Of a stretch of DNA of 39,316 nt, positions 26,017 through 34,823 are shown one piece after another. The notes under the pieces were generated by a model that saw nothing but the letters and a program-made list of their open reading frames with translations, did no database searches and was not told where the DNA came from. The position numbers and the translations under genes were made by a program. The stretch's first letter is position 1, and the number at the start of each line of letters is the position of its first letter. The stretch spans positions 1-39,316 of the forward strand of contig NZ_LWSK01000054.1 in NCBI RefSeq assembly GCF_001642955.1, given 5' to 3'. This stretch comes from Rubripirellula obstinata. GTDB lineage: Bacteria; Planctomycetota; Planctomycetia; Pirellulales; Pirellulaceae.

Positions 26017-26811
26017 ATGCGAATTCTTTTCTTGGGTGATTTGGTTGGAAAACCGGGTTACTCAGCCGTTCTAAAACACGCTGAAAGCTTGAAAGAGTCG
26101 CTGAAGCTGGATGTTTTGGTCGCGAATGCGGAAAATGCGTCAGACGGTTCGGGGTTGATGCCCCGTCAATTTAAGCGATTGATGGAAGTGGGCGTCGATG
26201 CGATCACGCTGGGAGACCACATCTATAAGTGCCGCGACATTATCGCAACGCTCAACAAAGACAAGCGGATCGTCAAACCAGCGAATTACCCTTCGGAGTC
26301 ATCGGGGCGAACTTGGACAGTGGTTCCGACGGTTGCTGGACCGCTGGGGATCATTTCGCTGATGGGACGAGTTTTTATGCGGCCAGTCGATTGCCCGTTG
26401 GCGGCCGCCGATCGGGCAATCGATGAGATGCGGCAGGCCAATCCTGACCTGAATCATGTCTTGGTTGACGTTCATGCTGAAGCGACGAGCGATAAACAGA
26501 CGATCGGCCGCTATCTGGACGGGAAAGTGACCGCGGTCATTGGGACGCACACCCATGTTCCGACTGCGGATACCTGCATTTTCCCGGGCGGAACAGCGTT
26601 TCAGTGCGATGCGGGGATGTGCGGGCCCTACGAAAGCATCATCGGTAGGGATATCGAACGAGTGACCGAGACGTTTCGTTCGTTTGAACCCGTTCATTTC
26701 CACGTTGCCACCCGAGACGTGCGTCTGTGCGGTGTGATCGTTGACGCTGATCCTGATGGCAAGGCGATTGCGGTCGAAAGATTCGAGAAACGCTTGGATC
26801 CCGCTGGTTGA
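26017..26811 (+). CDS. YmdB-family metallophosphoesterase
   Basis: This 264-residue dimetal phosphoesterase of the YmdB (TIGR00282) group has known members that hydrolyse cyclic nucleotides. Motifs in order are MRILFLGDLVGKPG (D8), VANAENASDGSG (E39, N40), ITLGDHIY (D67, H68), VDVHAEATSDK (H153) and IGTHTHVPTAD (H178, H180). The bridging asparagine of the usual GNH motif is aspartate here (GDH). Length is typical. The start is the ATG at 26017. It is convergent with the small minus-strand gene at 26858. Confidence 0.88.
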   Translation: MRILFLGDLVGKPGYSAVLKHAESLKESLKLDVLVANAENASDGSGLMPRQFKRLMEVGVDAITLGDHIYKCRDIIATLNKDKRIVKPANYPSESSGRTWTVVPTVAGPLGIISLMGRVFMRPVDCPLAAADRAIDEMRQANPDLNHVLVDVHAEATSDKQTIGRYLDGKVTAVIGTHTHVPTADTCIFPGGTAFQCDAGMCGPYESIIGRDIERVTETFRSFEPVHFHVATRDVRLCGVIVDADPDGKAIAVERFEKRLDPAG

Positions 26812-26857
26812 GGTCGGATTTGTGTTCTGCAAAGGTCGGGAAAGTTGCTTTGCCCGA

Positions 26858-27283
26858 TCAGCTAATTTCGTCGTAACGGATTTCTTGATCGAGCCAAACG
26901 CGAAAACGTCGAATCCGAAGGCCTGGCGTGAAATCGAGTTCGATTTTGATTTCCTTTGGCAGGCCTGTTTGCCTTTTTCCGGTTTCATCGCGCTGAGCCA
27001 GTTTTTTCGTCAAATCGATCTCGATCAGAGGCCAGATCGATCGCCAACTGATCGTCCACCAGACCAGTAGATCGTTGACGTGGACCCGCTGGACGAACCA
27101 CCATCCGCTGTAGGTGAGGTCCATGCTTGAATCTGGCTTCTGGGGAGTCAATCCACGGTGCTCGCCGAAGCGAATGACCCTGTAAAGAAAGGTCTTTTTC
27201 AATAGAACTGCGTCGCCGAACACGCCTATTTCCTCCTGAACCGATTTCGCGGGAGCAAATGGATTTGGCCGTGAAGGGGTCAT
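26858..27283 (-). CDS. Hypothetical protein, convergent with the ymdB-like gene
   Basis: The protein has 141 residues. It is probably real because it reads as an ordered soluble protein: VQEEIGVFGDAVLLKKTFLY, RVIRFGEHRGLTPQKPDSSM, a Trp-rich centre (YSGWWFVQRVHVNDLLVWWT) and a C-terminal strand pair (IKIELDFTPGLRIRRFRVWL). I recognise no family or motif. The start is uncertain; a shorter form beginning after the first dozen residues is possible. It stands alone between convergent and divergent neighbours. Confidence 0.6.
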   Translation of the reverse strand: MTPSRPNPFAPAKSVQEEIGVFGDAVLLKKTFLYRVIRFGEHRGLTPQKPDSSMDLTYSGWWFVQRVHVNDLLVWWTISWRSIWPLIEIDLTKKLAQRDETGKRQTGLPKEIKIELDFTPGLRIRRFRVWLDQEIRYDEIS

Positions 27284-27465
27284 GGGGACGATGGGTTCAT
27301 GGGGATTGTGTCATCCGGGCTGATTTGTTGAAGCGGGGGAAATTCAAGCTTTGCTGGCTATTTAGGGCCTAGGTTATCTGCGTGAAGAAAAATGAGACAA
27401 ATCTCATAATTATTACAGCATTTATGATTTTGCGTTTAGTAGGATAGGACGATCGTCTTTCCAAT

Positions 27466-27563
27466 GCGGGGGGATTCCGTTGGACTAACCATTAGCTAGC
27501 GGGGGTGATTCCGTGAACATTCGAACAATTTCCGGAACTTATGACTTGTAGGACTGGTCCTAC
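27466..27563. promoter_or_regulatory. Direct repeat and palindrome upstream of the 27629 gene
   Basis: gcggggggattccgttggac (27466-27485) is repeated as gcgggggtgattccgtgaac (27499-27518), 33 bp apart, about three helical turns. A perfect palindrome, gtaggactggtcctac, follows at 27548-27563, 66 bases before the start. This cluster probably controls the exported-protein gene. The remaining 27284-27465 DNA is A/T-rich with no gene. Confidence 0.5.
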
Positions 27564-27628
27564 GTCTTACCCAGATTTACACTGTCCACAGAGTTCACCC
27601 CATGCACTTTTCAGCCGAGGCAAATTAC

Positions 27629-28927
27629 ATGACGCGATTAGCGGCACTTATCCTTTTTGCGATGTCAATCCAAACCGTTGCCTCCGCAGCGAACGATGAT
27701 GCATCTTCAACGACTCTCAACCACCTGACCATGAACCAGTGGGTCAGTTCGACTGACGCCGGTTCGCTGACCGGGCGAGTCGTTCTTCCCAAGGCAGGCG
27801 GTGAAGCAGAAGCTCTCGCCGATGTTTCGGTTGCGATCTTGGCTCGCGATGGAAAGGTTTTACGAGCGAAGACAAATCAAAGCGGTGAGTTTGAAATCGC
27901 TAACGTCGAAGCTGGCGTTTATGCATTGACCGCTCGCGGCGATCACGTGTTTGCCGCCTGTGCAATGCACGTAGTTGGTGCAAACGAAGTCAAGGATCTT
28001 GAGTTTCCAAAGTCGGCTGAAATCTCGATGGCCAACATTGATTACACCGTGGTCAACACAGCATTGATCCGCTACTTGCCGCCGAACATCAAGAAGCAAG
28101 AAGTTGCTTACGAATCGATTAACCTTGGTCAGCTTCAAGATCAAGTTTGCGGACAAGACCTGTTCCGCGTCGCTCAAGACGGCAGCGGCATGAAGGGGCG
28201 ACTGCACGTTGCCGGTGCAAACATCGGCGAGTTAGACGCAGCCGATCGCACCAACGTGTTCTTGTTCAAAGACACGATGGAAATCGACCGAGCACTCAGT
28301 GACGAACAAGGCAAGTTTGAATTTGCCAACATGGATCCCGGTTTCTACTCGATCATGGCCATTGGCCCCAACGGTATTGGCTTGATCGGTTTCGAGCTTG
28401 TTGATCCCGCAACCATCACTGAAACTGCTTCGGCAGTTGGAAAAGATGGCAAGACTTTGGTCGGTCTGTTTGGTCACGGCAATCATGGCTGCGGTTGCTG
28501 CCAAGAATTCGCGATGCAAGTCGCACCGATGCCAGAAATTTGCAACGTTGTTGAAGAAGTCATCGTTGAGCAGCCTTGCGGTTGCGGCGAAGTGATTGTT
28601 GATCAACCCTGCGGATGCGGCGAAGTCATCGTTGACGGTGCCGGTGGCGGAATCGTCGATGGTGGAATTGTCGAAGGCGAAGTCCTGATGGACGGCTTTG
28701 GTGCTCCTTACGCCGGTGGTGGATTCGGCGGCGGCTTCCCAGCAGGCGGTGGCGGTGGATTCTCTGGTGGCGGTGGCGGAGGTTTCTTCGGCGGTGGTGG
28801 CGGTGCCCTCAGCGGATTGGCTGGTATCGCAGCTTTGGCCTTCTTGGCTGATGATGACGACAACAACGTGCCCGTTAGTGCTCCGATTGTCGTGCCGCCT
28901 GTTGCAAGTCCCGCGGCCGCAAACTGA
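27629..28927 (+). CDS. Exported protein with carboxypeptidase-regulatory-like domains and a Gly-rich tail
   Basis: The protein has 432 residues from the ATG at 27629, with gagg 8 bases upstream; an ATG at 27602 is in frame but its extension spoils the signal peptide. The signal peptide is MTRLAALILFAMSIQTVASA. Two beta-sandwich segments of the carboxypeptidase-regulatory/Cna-B type follow: GRVVLPKAGGEAEALADVSV to SGEFEIANVEAGVYALTARG, and GRLHVAGANIGELDAADRTN to GKFEFANMDPGFYSIMAIGP. After a GHGNHGCGCC segment come repeats of PCGCGEVIVD, a long Gly-rich stretch with Phe, a hydrophobic helix (LSGLAGIAALAFL) and an acidic/Val/Pro tail. It is likely envelope-associated. Confidence 0.75.
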   Translation: MTRLAALILFAMSIQTVASAANDDASSTTLNHLTMNQWVSSTDAGSLTGRVVLPKAGGEAEALADVSVAILARDGKVLRAKTNQSGEFEIANVEAGVYALTARGDHVFAACAMHVVGANEVKDLEFPKSAEISMANIDYTVVNTALIRYLPPNIKKQEVAYESINLGQLQDQVCGQDLFRVAQDGSGMKGRLHVAGANIGELDAADRTNVFLFKDTMEIDRALSDEQGKFEFANMDPGFYSIMAIGPNGIGLIGFELVDPATITETASAVGKDGKTLVGLFGHGNHGCGCCQEFAMQVAPMPEICNVVEEVIVEQPCGCGEVIVDQPCGCGEVIVDGAGGGIVDGGIVEGEVLMDGFGAPYAGGGFGGGFPAGGGGGFSGGGGGGFFGGGGGALSGLAGIAALAFLADDDDNNVPVSAPIVVPPVASPAAAN

Positions 28928-28995
28928 GTTTAACTGATGAGTTTTGTAGGCTAAATTTTCAGCCGGTAGCTTGTCTGCCGCTGATCTAAACAACC

Positions 28996-29036
28996 AAAGC
29001 CGTGTCTTGAATGTTCAAGTCACGGCTTTTTCTTTT
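28996..29036 (+). terminator. Rho-independent terminator
   Basis: A strong stem, aaagccgtg...cacggcttt, contains the inner pairing cttgaa/ttcaag around a two-base loop and is followed by TTTTTCTTTTTC. It lies about 70 bases after the stop of the exported-protein gene. Confidence 0.85.
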
Positions 29037-29217
29037 TCGAAACAGCCCCCCGCTACAAACGCTTTCTCAGGTGGCATGGCATGCAAGAACTTTCCGCATG
29101 TGCATAATGAGTACGTGATCGGGGAATTCACGCACTTCGTGGATCCGTCACCAATCAAGTTTTGTTTTCAGCGAACACACATTTCTCCCAACAACGCATT
29201 TATCTACGAACAAATCT

Positions 29218-30342
29218 ATGGCGAACGTGATCAGCGACGATGTCTCGAAGCAATCCAGTGCAGCATTGGACGGCCTCAACGAGCACACCTTGAAGACCGT
29301 TCATTGGCACTTCAGCGATGAAACTGGCAGCCCGTTCTGGCTGGAGAAAAAGAGCTCGCTTAATTTCGATCCGCTAACGGATGTCAAAAGCTTTGAGGAC
29401 TTAAAGAAGTTCCCCGAGTTTGAGGATGAATGGCTGCGGGGCGGTCCCGTTGATCGCTGGGTCCCCAAAGGCCACGCGGGCAAACCGGTTTACGTCTTTG
29501 AGACCGGCGGAACGACCGGCATTCCCAAAAGCCGGATGGTGATCGAAGACCATTGGAAGGATTACGAGCTGTTTAGCGACACGCTTCCTGACGAACACTT
29601 TCCCAAAGGTGCCAATTGGTTGATGCTGGGACCCAGTGGTCCACGACGCCTGAGGTTGGCGGTCGAGCACTTGGCTCAACATCGTGGTGGGATGTGCTTT
29701 TGTATCGACTTAGATCCGCGCTGGGTCGTCAAGCTGATCAAGAAAGGCTGGATGGAACACCTGGAAGAATACAAGAAGCATTGCATTGATCAGGCAGTCA
29801 CCGTGTTGACGGCCGGACACGATGTGCAGTGCATGTTTGCAACGCCGAAACTGTTGGAATCGTTGGGGGAAGCCTTGGAGGACAAAGGCACTTCGCTGCA
29901 AGAAGTTGGGATCAAGGGGATCTTTTCGGGCGGCACAGAGTTCACACCGCAGTGGACACGGTTTTGCGTCGAAGAAATGCTGGGCGGCCCGGTCGAAGAG
30001 GGCGGCATCTACATGACGCCAACCTATGGCAACACATTGATGGGATTGGCGTGCAGCAAACCAGTCACGCCAGCGGACAATTACAAGATTTCCTATTACG
30101 CTCCGCAGCCTCGTGCGGTTACCGAAGTCGTCAAGTTTGATGACTACAACCAAGTGGTTGGTTACGGCGAAACTGGGCGAGTGAAGTTGTACACGCTGAC
30201 GGATGAGTTCTTCGTCCCGGGATTCATGGAACGCGATGAAGGCGAACGGGAAGCTCCGTTTGAAATGTACCCGTGGGACGGCGTCAGCGGCGTTCGCCCT
30301 TTCCATGAAATCGCAACGGCCACAACCGTTGGCGTTTATTAA
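29218..30342 (+). CDS. Adenylate-forming enzyme, LuxE/phenylacetate-CoA-ligase-like
   Basis: This 374-residue protein belongs to the ANL (acyl-AMP-forming) superfamily. The phosphate-binding loop is VFETGGTTGIPKSRMV at about 93-108. Further blocks are NWLMLGPSGPRRLRLAVEHL, IKGIFSGGTEFTPQWTRF, YMTPTYGNTLMGLAC (adenine region) and VVGYGETGRVKLYTLTDEFF. The length equals that of LuxE acyl-protein synthetases rather than the 500-residue CoA ligases, and there is no classical C-terminal lid. LuxE's C-terminal cysteine is not evident. It is 77 bases upstream of an aldehyde-dehydrogenase-fold gene on the same strand, so the pair may activate and then reduce a carboxylic acid. The substrate is unknown. 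Confidence 0.75.
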   Translation: MANVISDDVSKQSSAALDGLNEHTLKTVHWHFSDETGSPFWLEKKSSLNFDPLTDVKSFEDLKKFPEFEDEWLRGGPVDRWVPKGHAGKPVYVFETGGTTGIPKSRMVIEDHWKDYELFSDTLPDEHFPKGANWLMLGPSGPRRLRLAVEHLAQHRGGMCFCIDLDPRWVVKLIKKGWMEHLEEYKKHCIDQAVTVLTAGHDVQCMFATPKLLESLGEALEDKGTSLQEVGIKGIFSGGTEFTPQWTRFCVEEMLGGPVEEGGIYMTPTYGNTLMGLACSKPVTPADNYKISYYAPQPRAVTEVVKFDDYNQVVGYGETGRVKLYTLTDEFFVPGFMERDEGEREAPFEMYPWDGVSGVRPFHEIATATTVGVY

Positions 30343-30419
30343 AACAATCGAAGATCCACTACAAATCAATCAACTACTTTTCCCGCGTCGCAAATAACCA
30401 ACAGCCAATACCTAAAACC

Positions 30420-31856
30420 ATGATCACACTTAGTCCACTGCGTTGGGGCAAGCCCTACGAATCGCTTGAACACCACGACGTGGTTCACTTTGATACGGGT
30501 GAACCGATTGCAAAGATTGGAAACGTTGGTGGTGGAATTGTTGGCCGTGACATGAAACAGGCTCACAAAGCTCGTCAGGCTTTGCTGCAGTTTTCGACCG
30601 ACGACTTGATCGAAAAGTGCAAACGCGCCGCCGTGCTGTTTGAATCAGCCGACCTGACCGTGGGTGATTCAGTTCAAAGTGTTGACGACTTTGTTCATCA
30701 GCAATCGGCCAGTACGGGATTGCCGGAACACATGTGCCGAGGAAACATGTCTAAGAACAGTTTTGTTCTCAGCAACATGGATCAGATTTTGGAGTGCTTG
30801 ACTCGCGGCTTGGATCTTTCGATCTTGTCAAAGGGTTTTGGTGATGAAGGCCGCGGGGTCACCGTCAGCTACCAAGCACAAACGCCTGTCTTGGGCGCGA
30901 TCTTACCGAACAATTCGCCCGGTGTTCACACACTTTGGCTGCCTGCCATTCCGCTGCAAATCGGCTTGGCGTTGAAGCCGGGTTCCCAGGAACCTTGGAC
31001 GCCCTATCGGATGGTTTCTGCATTTATCGAAGCAGGCGTTCCGGCGACGGCATTCGGGCTGTACCCCGGCGGTCACGATGCTGGCGGTGCAATCATGACC
31101 AAGGCACCACGTAGCATGATCTTTGGCAGCGCTCAAACGGTTGCACAGCACGAAGGTAACCCACGTGTTCAAGCTCACGGCCCAGGTTGGTCAAAGATCA
31201 TCATCGGTGACGACGTCGTCGATGACTGGGAAGACTACTTGGACGTGATGGTCGAAAGCGTGCTGAGCAATTCAGGTCGAAGCTGCATCAATTGCAGCGG
31301 TATCTGGGCAAGTCGTCACACTCGCGAAATTGCTGCGGCGATCGCCGACCGAATTGGTCCAGTCGATGTGCTGCCACCTGGTGATCCAGATGCCGCGCTC
31401 GCAGCATTCACGGTTCCTGCGATGGCGACGGGTACGTGGGGGATGGTCCAGCAAGACTTGGCTGAATCAGGCGTCGAAGACATGACGGCCAGCTTTGGTG
31501 AGAAGCTGATCGAGCGCGACCATTGTGCTTACTTGCGACCGATGGTGGTCCATGCCAACTCGCCTGACCGCGCCGTTGCGATGAAGGAATACATGTTCCC
31601 CTTTGTCAGCGTGGTCGAGTGCTCGCAGGCTGAAACGCTGCGTCGGATCGGGCCAACCTTGGTCGGAACGGTCCTAACCGCGGATCAACAATTGATTGAT
31701 GCTGCTGGCATGTGTGTGGACATCGACCGATTGAACATCGGCCCCATCCCAACGAACCGACTGGATTGGCTGCAGCCCCACGAGGGAAACATTATCGAGT
31801 TCCTGTTCCGTTCGCGCGCGTACCAGATGGCCGAAATGCCAGTTGCCACCGCCTAG
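30420..31856 (+). CDS. Aldehyde-dehydrogenase-superfamily (acyl-reductase-like) protein
   Basis: The 478-residue protein has the ALDH fold. The cofactor-side motif GAILPNNSPGVHTLWLPA (about 159-176) replaces the usual PWNFP. ALKPGSQEPWTP (K186) is the nucleotide-binding lysine region. The nucleophile is C289 in SNSGRSCINCSGIW. The ELGGK motif that carries the general-base glutamate is absent; GPGWSKIIIG stands there. That loss is typical of acylating or acyl-reducing members such as LuxC. It follows the LuxE-like gene and probably takes the activated acyl group to an aldehyde. A 67-base dispersed repeat begins 6 bases after its stop. Confidence 0.8.
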   Translation: MITLSPLRWGKPYESLEHHDVVHFDTGEPIAKIGNVGGGIVGRDMKQAHKARQALLQFSTDDLIEKCKRAAVLFESADLTVGDSVQSVDDFVHQQSASTGLPEHMCRGNMSKNSFVLSNMDQILECLTRGLDLSILSKGFGDEGRGVTVSYQAQTPVLGAILPNNSPGVHTLWLPAIPLQIGLALKPGSQEPWTPYRMVSAFIEAGVPATAFGLYPGGHDAGGAIMTKAPRSMIFGSAQTVAQHEGNPRVQAHGPGWSKIIIGDDVVDDWEDYLDVMVESVLSNSGRSCINCSGIWASRHTREIAAAIADRIGPVDVLPPGDPDAALAAFTVPAMATGTWGMVQQDLAESGVEDMTASFGEKLIERDHCAYLRPMVVHANSPDRAVAMKEYMFPFVSVVECSQAETLRRIGPTLVGTVLTADQQLIDAAGMCVDIDRLNIGPIPTNRLDWLQPHEGNIIEFLFRSRAYQMAEMPVATA

Positions 31857-31928
31857 GCTCGGAAACCGAGCCAGAGAATTGATGTGGGGCAGCCATCCGG
31901 GTGCTCGCGCACCCGGCAGGGAGCTGCC
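31854..31928. repeat. Half copy of the compound palindrome, between convergent genes
   Basis: Bases 31862-31928 are identical to 11226-11292. A ggctcgg/ccgagcc hairpin is formed at the stop of the upstream gene, and the acccggcaggg part makes a second hairpin. Lying between two convergent genes, it could act as a two-way terminator. Confidence 0.85.
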
Positions 31929-31940
31929 GGCCCTCCGGGC

Positions 31941-34679
31941 CTAACGCGCAGTAACTGATCCTGCCTTTTCCGCTTTCGCTTGGCTCCTCAGCATCGAAGC
32001 TACCAGCGCGGTCCATCCGGTTTGGTGGCTTGCACCGAGGCCTTTTCCGCTGTCGGCGTGGAAGTACTCGTAGAACAGAATGTTGTCTTGCCATGCCGGG
32101 TCGTCGCGGTACTTTTCGTCTTCCGCATTGATCGGCCGGTTGCCGTCCTTGTCGGTCTCGAACATCGAAATCAAACGGCGTTCAAGTTCATGTGCGACCT
32201 CCATCAACGTCATCAGGTTGCCGCTGCCCGTTGGGCATTCCACCTGAAAGCGATCGCCGTAAAAGTGGTGGTAGCGTTTTAGCGACTGCACCAGCAAGTA
32301 ATTCATCGGGAACCAAATCGGTCCTCGCCAATTGCTGTTACCACCAAACATGCCGCTATCACTTTCGCCGGGCACGTAAGAAACTTCATTGCGTTGTCCA
32401 CCGATGTCGAATCGAAACGGTTTGTCACGGTGAGCGATCGACAAGCTGCGAATTCCATAAGGCGACAGAAATTCGTTTTCGTCCAGCATCACTGCGATCA
32501 ACCGTCGGAACCGATCTTCGGATGGAATCGCAAGCAGGCGACGGTTCGATGTGCCGTCATCATTCTGGCATTCCATGTACGTCATGTGTTCGCTTAAGTT
32601 TCCACGCTGTTGTAAAAACCAATTCATTCGCTTGGTGAAACCGGGCAGCTTGTTGATGATCGCGTCTTCCAGGATCACGCCGGTCGTCAGCGGCAACAGA
32701 CCGACCAGCGATCGAACTCGCATCGCGATCGATTGTCCGTCCACCATCAAATGGTCGTAATAGAAACCGTCCTCTTCGTCCCACAATCCAGTCCCGTCGA
32801 TTGTGTTCATCGCTTCGGCAATGGCAACGTAGTGCTCAAAGAACTTGCTGGCCATGTCGCCGTAGGCTGGATTGTCCTCGGCAAGCTCCAGTGCAATGCG
32901 TAGCATTGAACCGCAATAAAACGCCATCCAAGATGTTCCATCGGCCTGTTCCAGATGCCCCTCCGGCATTGGTTTGCTGCGATCAAACACGCCGATATTG
33001 TCCAGGCCCAGGAATCCGCCCGAGAATATATTTCGGCCACCAGGATCTTTACGGTTCACCCACCAAGTGAAGTTGATCAGCAGTTTCTGAAACGCTCGCG
33101 CCAAGAAAAGGCGGTCACGTTGCTGTGGTGGACCGGTCGCTTTGTAGACTTGCCAAACGCCCCACGCATGAACCGGTGGATTGACGTCGCCAAGGTTCCA
33201 TTCATACGCGGGAATCTGGCCGCTTGGGTGCATGTACCATTCACGCAGGAACAAGATCATCTGCTCTTTGGCAAAATTGACATCCAAGTTCGCCATCGGA
33301 ACCATGTGGAACGCCAAGTCCCATGCCGCGTACCAAGGGTATTCCCATTTGTCGGGCATCGAAATGATGTCGCGGTTAAACAGGTGACGCCAATTGCTGT
33401 TTCGTCCCTGTTTTCGCGATTCGGGTGCAGGCATTCCGTTGGGATCGCCGTCCAGCCATGTGCTGACGCTGTAATGGTAGAACTGCTTGGTCCACATCAA
33501 TCCAGCGTACGCTTGCCGCATGATCGCGCGGCGTTGTTCGGTCAAAGATGGATCGATACGCTTGTCGTAGAACGATTCCGCTTCGGTAACCCGATCGGCA
33601 AACACCTGCTCAAACGAATCATCGAAAGCGAGTTCACGAAACGCATCAGTCTTGCTCTTTGCCCGTTCAGCGATGATGGGTTCGCTGACGTGAGTTAGCC
33701 GCAAGCGAATGACTTCACTTTCCCCCGGTGCGATCATCATCAAACCGTAGGGCGCGCACTTGGTTCCTCGCTGATCAGGATTAACGCCGCCGGTTTCGCC
33801 CAGGACGACATAATTGTTCAATGCGTCTTTGTAAAATTCGGATTCGCTCGGCAAGCCTGGATGGCGATCCTTGTTGGTTTCATTATCAGTGAACAGCCAA
33901 GGCCAACTGCCCGACGGCGTATCCGTCTTTGTTGAAGTCCGATCGCATGCCAACCACACCTGACCGAGTGTTTCGTGATTGGTTCGCACGACATCATTTT
34001 CCAAACGCATCGACGGGCGTGTCGTGCAGCCTTCGTCGGTACACTGCCAAGTCCAAGTGTTACGGAAATAAAACTGCGGCAACGCGTGCATGACGGCCGG
34101 TCGCGGGCCACGGTTGGTGATCGTCAGTTTGATCAACACGTCGTTCGGGCCAGCTTTGGCGTATTCGGCTTGGACGTCAAAGTATCGTGACTCGTCGAAG
34201 GCACCGGTATCGGTTAGCTCGTATTCGTCGTCACCAAAACCGCGTTGTCGGCTAACGCTGACCAATTCTTCGTACGGAAATTTTGATTGCGGATACTTGT
34301 ACAACGCCTTCATGTAGCTGTGCGTTGGCGTGCTATCGAGGTAGTAATAACACTCTTTGACATCTTCGCCATGATTGCCTTCGGGGCCAGTCACGCCAAA
34401 GAGTCTTTCTTTCAAGATCGAATCGCGACCGTTCCAAAGACCGACGCTAAAGCAAAGCCTGCATTGTCGGTCGCTGATCCCCAGCAACCCGTCTTCGCCC
34501 CAGCGATACGCACGACTACGCGCGTGATCGTGCGGGAAATAACTCCACGTCGCGTCACCGCCGCCGCTGTAATCTTCGCGAACGGTGCCCCATTGTCGTT
34601 CAGAAAGATAAGGCCCCCAACGAAGCCAGTTTTCTTCGCGATTGTTGCTGGCGTCTAGTCGTTGGTCTTCGATGGACAT
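31941..34679 (-). CDS. MGH1-type glucosidase (GH63-like)
   Basis: This 912-residue cytosolic glycoside hydrolase has no signal peptide. The N-terminal beta-rich domain opens with NREENWLRWGPYLSERQWGT and EDYSGGGDATWSYFPHDHAR. The (alpha/alpha)6 barrel carries KWEYPWYAAWDLAFHMVPMA (W453, D454), GQIPAYEWNLGDVNPPVHAW, MFGGNSNWRGPIWFPMNYLL and the C-terminal HADSGKGLGASHQTGWTALV. The blocks and length agree with the large bacterial GH63/MGH1-like proteins. The likely substrate is an alpha-glucoside or mannosyl/glucosyl-glycerate type solute, which I cannot fix. pgk lies upstream on the same strand, separated by a long palindrome. Confidence 0.85.
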   Translation of the reverse strand: MSIEDQRLDASNNREENWLRWGPYLSERQWGTVREDYSGGGDATWSYFPHDHARSRAYRWGEDGLLGISDRQCRLCFSVGLWNGRDSILKERLFGVTGPEGNHGEDVKECYYYLDSTPTHSYMKALYKYPQSKFPYEELVSVSRQRGFGDDEYELTDTGAFDESRYFDVQAEYAKAGPNDVLIKLTITNRGPRPAVMHALPQFYFRNTWTWQCTDEGCTTRPSMRLENDVVRTNHETLGQVWLACDRTSTKTDTPSGSWPWLFTDNETNKDRHPGLPSESEFYKDALNNYVVLGETGGVNPDQRGTKCAPYGLMMIAPGESEVIRLRLTHVSEPIIAERAKSKTDAFRELAFDDSFEQVFADRVTEAESFYDKRIDPSLTEQRRAIMRQAYAGLMWTKQFYHYSVSTWLDGDPNGMPAPESRKQGRNSNWRHLFNRDIISMPDKWEYPWYAAWDLAFHMVPMANLDVNFAKEQMILFLREWYMHPSGQIPAYEWNLGDVNPPVHAWGVWQVYKATGPPQQRDRLFLARAFQKLLINFTWWVNRKDPGGRNIFSGGFLGLDNIGVFDRSKPMPEGHLEQADGTSWMAFYCGSMLRIALELAEDNPAYGDMASKFFEHYVAIAEAMNTIDGTGLWDEEDGFYYDHLMVDGQSIAMRVRSLVGLLPLTTGVILEDAIINKLPGFTKRMNWFLQQRGNLSEHMTYMECQNDDGTSNRRLLAIPSEDRFRRLIAVMLDENEFLSPYGIRSLSIAHRDKPFRFDIGGQRNEVSYVPGESDSGMFGGNSNWRGPIWFPMNYLLVQSLKRYHHFYGDRFQVECPTGSGNLMTLMEVAHELERRLISMFETDKDGNRPINAEDEKYRDDPAWQDNILFYEYFHADSGKGLGASHQTGWTALVASMLRSQAKAEKAGSVTAR

Positions 34680-34722
34680 AAAGAGGGTTTAGGTATTAGG
34701 CGTTAGGTTTTAGAAAGAACTG

Positions 34723-34803
34723 TAGGCCGTAGCGAGCCCCAGCGAGTTGCGGCAATCGTCAACCAGTGCCGCCGTAACTCGCTGGAGCTCGCTACGGCCT
34801 ACA
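34723..34803. repeat. Palindromic repeat, gtaggccgtagcgagc family, copy 2
   Basis: Imperfect 32-base arms at 34723-34754 and 34772-34803 (gtaggccgtagcgagc...gctcgctacggcctac) surround a 17-base loop. It lies just after the pgk stop and before the glucosidase gene, so it may serve as a terminator. It is closely related to 25794-25867. Confidence 0.85.
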
Positions 34804-34823
34804 ATTAGCCTCGATCCCTACCT

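Noticed and set aside
28232-28993. A 253-codon minus-strand frame
   Set aside because: It is antisense to the exported Gly-rich protein; the Thr/Ala-rich translation reflects the opposite-strand repeats.
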